A DNA stretch of 6,225 nt, taken from positions 1-6,225 of the forward strand of contig JANXLO010000558.1 of assembly GCA_025355115.1 (NCBI GenBank), in the 5' to 3' direction. This document shows, piece after piece, positions 4,776 to 6,225 of this stretch (position 1 is the first letter of the stretch; every line of letters starts with the position of its first letter). Source of the stretch: Chthonomonadaceae bacterium (GTDB taxonomy: Bacteria > Armatimonadota > Chthonomonadetes > Chthonomonadales > Chthonomonadaceae). The position numbers and the translations under genes were made by a program. Under the pieces are notes generated by a model. That model made no database searches. It was not told the DNA's origin and was given only the letters and a program-made list of their open reading frames with translations.

Positions 4776-6225
4776 TTAGGAGCAGCCGAAGACGGAACCG
4801 CAGTTCAGGCACTTGAAGCACGCACCATTGCGAACCATCAGGCTGCCGCACTCTGTGCAGATCGGGGCGTCCGCCTGATTTTGGAAGGTCTCGCGCTCTC
4901 GCTCGGTCAGGCTGAGCGATGGCGCGGGAGCGGCAAAAGTAGGAAGGAAACGCTCTTCGGACGTGACGTTCGACGGGCTGTGGCCGTTTTCCTCTCCGTT
5001 TACACTTGCGAGTGAAGGAATTTCAGTCTCCATCTGCCGGTTGAGGAATTTGCTGCCGAGCCATCGGAAGATGTAGTCCATAATTGACTTCGCGAACCGG
5101 ATATTGGGATTGTTGGTCACGCCGCTCGGCTCAAACCGCGCGTGGGCGAACTTGTCCACGAGCGTCGGAAGAGGAACGCCGTACTGCAGGGCCAGCGAGA
5201 TCGCGGTCGCGAAAGAGTCCATAAGGCCGGAAATGGTCGAGCCCTCTTTGCTCATCGTGAGGAAGATTTCGCCGGGCGTGCCGTCCTCGTACATGCCGAC
5301 TGTGATGTAGCCCTCGTGACCGGCGATGCTGAACTTGTGAGTGATGCTGGCCCGCTCGTCCGGCAGTTTGCGGCGCAGTGGCTTGCTCACGGCGACGGTC
5401 AGGGGCTGTGCCTCCGGCAGGACGTCGACCGGCGTCTCATCAGCCCTTTTTGTCATCAGCGGCTGTGTCCGCTTGGAGCCGTCCCGGTAGATCGCGATCG
5501 CTTTGAGGCCGAGCTTCCAGCCTTCCATATAGGTGCTGACAATCTCCTCCGCGGTCGCCTCGGTCGGCATGTTGACGGTCTTGGAGATCGCACCGGAGAG
5601 GAAGGGCTGTGCCGCCGCCATCATACGTATATGGCCTTTATAGTGGATCGAGCGGGTGCCATTACCGGGTTTGAACGCGCAGTCGAAAACCGAGAGATGC
5701 TTGTCCAAAAGATGCGGAGCGCCCTCGACAGTATCTTGTTTGTCGATGTGAGCAAGGATCTCCGTGCATTGGGGCGCTGTGTAGCCGAGACGCTCCAGAG
5801 CCTCCGGCACGGTGTTGTTGACGATCTTCATCATGCCGCCGCCGACCAGGCTCTTGTACTTGACGATGGCGATATCCGGCTCGATGCCTGTCGTGTCGCA
5901 GTCCATAAGGAAGCCGATCGTGCCAGTTGGAGCGAGAACAGTCGTCTGAGCGTTGCGGTAGCCGTGCTCCTCGCCCTTTTTGATCGCACTGTCCCAGCAC
6001 TCTCTGGCGGCGTCCATCAGGTCGCGCGGCACATAGCTGGGGTCGATCTCCTCAACGGCGGCGCGGTGCATTCGCATCACGTCCAGGAACGGCTCCCGGT
6101 TCTTTTCATAGCCGAGGAAGGGCCATCCATGGTCGCGGGCGATGACGCTGGACTGGTTGTAGGCTTCGCCCGTCATGACGGCGGTTATGGCTCCGGCGAG
6201 GGAGCGGCCCTCGTCGCTGTCGTAG
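4776..6225 (-). CDS. nrdJ: Adenosylcobalamin-dependent class II ribonucleotide reductase, C-terminal 482 residues (start beyond right edge)
   Basis: The frame is open through the right edge, where the protein enters as YDSDEGRSLAGAIT. The enzyme reduces ribonucleotides to deoxyribonucleotides using vitamin B12 for radical generation, in the cytoplasm and without oxygen dependence. Visible parts are: the end of the catalytic barrel with LAPTGTIGF (about 97-105 of the fragment, substrate-phosphate loop) and CDTTGIEPD; FLSGAISKTVNMP (about 208-220); LKAIAIYRDGSKR, which closes the catalytic domain; a TSCPD-type region from about 296 (HKFSIAGHEGYITV through NNPNIRFAKSIMDY); a low-complexity linker; and a C-terminal zinc-ribbon-like tail with CTECG and CFKCLNCGSVFGCS, also the place for the redox-active cysteines that re-reduce the active site. 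Length and tail match the long NrdJ form. No frameshift is seen. This is a housekeeping gene unrelated in function to the downstream triad. Confidence 0.95.
   Translation of the reverse strand, partial: YDSDEGRSLAGAITAVMTGEAYNQSSVIARDHGWPFLGYEKNREPFLDVMRMHRAAVEEIDPSYVPRDLMDAARECWDSAIKKGEEHGYRNAQTTVLAPTGTIGFLMDCDTTGIEPDIAIVKYKSLVGGGMMKIVNNTVPEALERLGYTAPQCTEILAHIDKQDTVEGAPHLLDKHLSVFDCAFKPGNGTRSIHYKGHIRMMAAAQPFLSGAISKTVNMPTEATAEEIVSTYMEGWKLGLKAIAIYRDGSKRTQPLMTKRADETPVDVLPEAQPLTVAVSKPLRRKLPDERASITHKFSIAGHEGYITVGMYEDGTPGEIFLTMSKEGSTISGLMDSFATAISLALQYGVPLPTLVDKFAHARFEPSGVTNNPNIRFAKSIMDYIFRWLGSKFLNRQMETEIPSLASVNGEENGHSPSNVTSEERFLPTFAAPAPSLSLTERERETFQNQADAPICTECGSLMVRNGACFKCLNCGSVFGCS

Overview
All six genes that can be supported in this window lie on the minus strand, so the biological order runs from right to left. 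The DNA is GC-rich. The right edge holds a long adenosylcobalamin-dependent class II ribonucleotide reductase, and the left edge an Lrp/AsnC-type protein resembling siroheme decarboxylases. Together these would suit a soil-type bacterium. Acidobacteriota (Terriglobia) is my best guess, but it rests on protein feel and not on a database comparison. The window has no rRNA, complete tRNA, CRISPR array or intact transposase.

Layout in transcription order: (1) 6225-4776, the C-terminal 482 residues of nrdJ (start outside the window), followed at once by a 15-bp-stem hairpin at 4717-4771 that probably ends its transcript. (2) 4558-4166, a 130-residue lamin-tail-domain (LTD) protein without a signal peptide. 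(3) A 291-bp intergenic region (3875-4165) with a striking array of four 9-bp direct repeats at 4026-4074, arranged as two pairs offset by exactly 31 bp. (4) 3874-3041, a VWA-domain protein with a complete MIDAS metal site. (5) 3027-2155, a PP2C-type phosphatase. (6) 2158-782, a protein kinase with a proline-rich linker and one C-terminal membrane segment. (7) 720 to the left edge, an Lrp/AsnC / AhbA-like protein that runs off the window.

Genes 4-6 are a tightly packed unit. The PP2C ribosome binding site overlaps the VWA stop codon, and the PP2C stop overlaps the kinase start as ATGA. This gene content and order match the TerY-phosphorylation (TerY-P) triad of VWA, PP2C and kinase, known from comparative genomics of Ter stress systems and listed among candidate antiphage defence systems. 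The expected logic is a reversible phosphorylation switch: the kinase and phosphatase act on a shared target, and the VWA protein serves as a metal-dependent scaffold. No effector or Ter-core gene (TerD, TerC) is visible here.

The least explained part is the LTD gene and the repeat array just upstream of the triad. The LTD protein may be a fourth component, and its C-terminus shares the hexapeptide IVFPNT with the VWA protein. The repeat array could be an operator for the triad or a relic end of an IS21-like element. The triad and LTD gene sit between two genes that look like housekeeping genes, which fits an accessory insertion.
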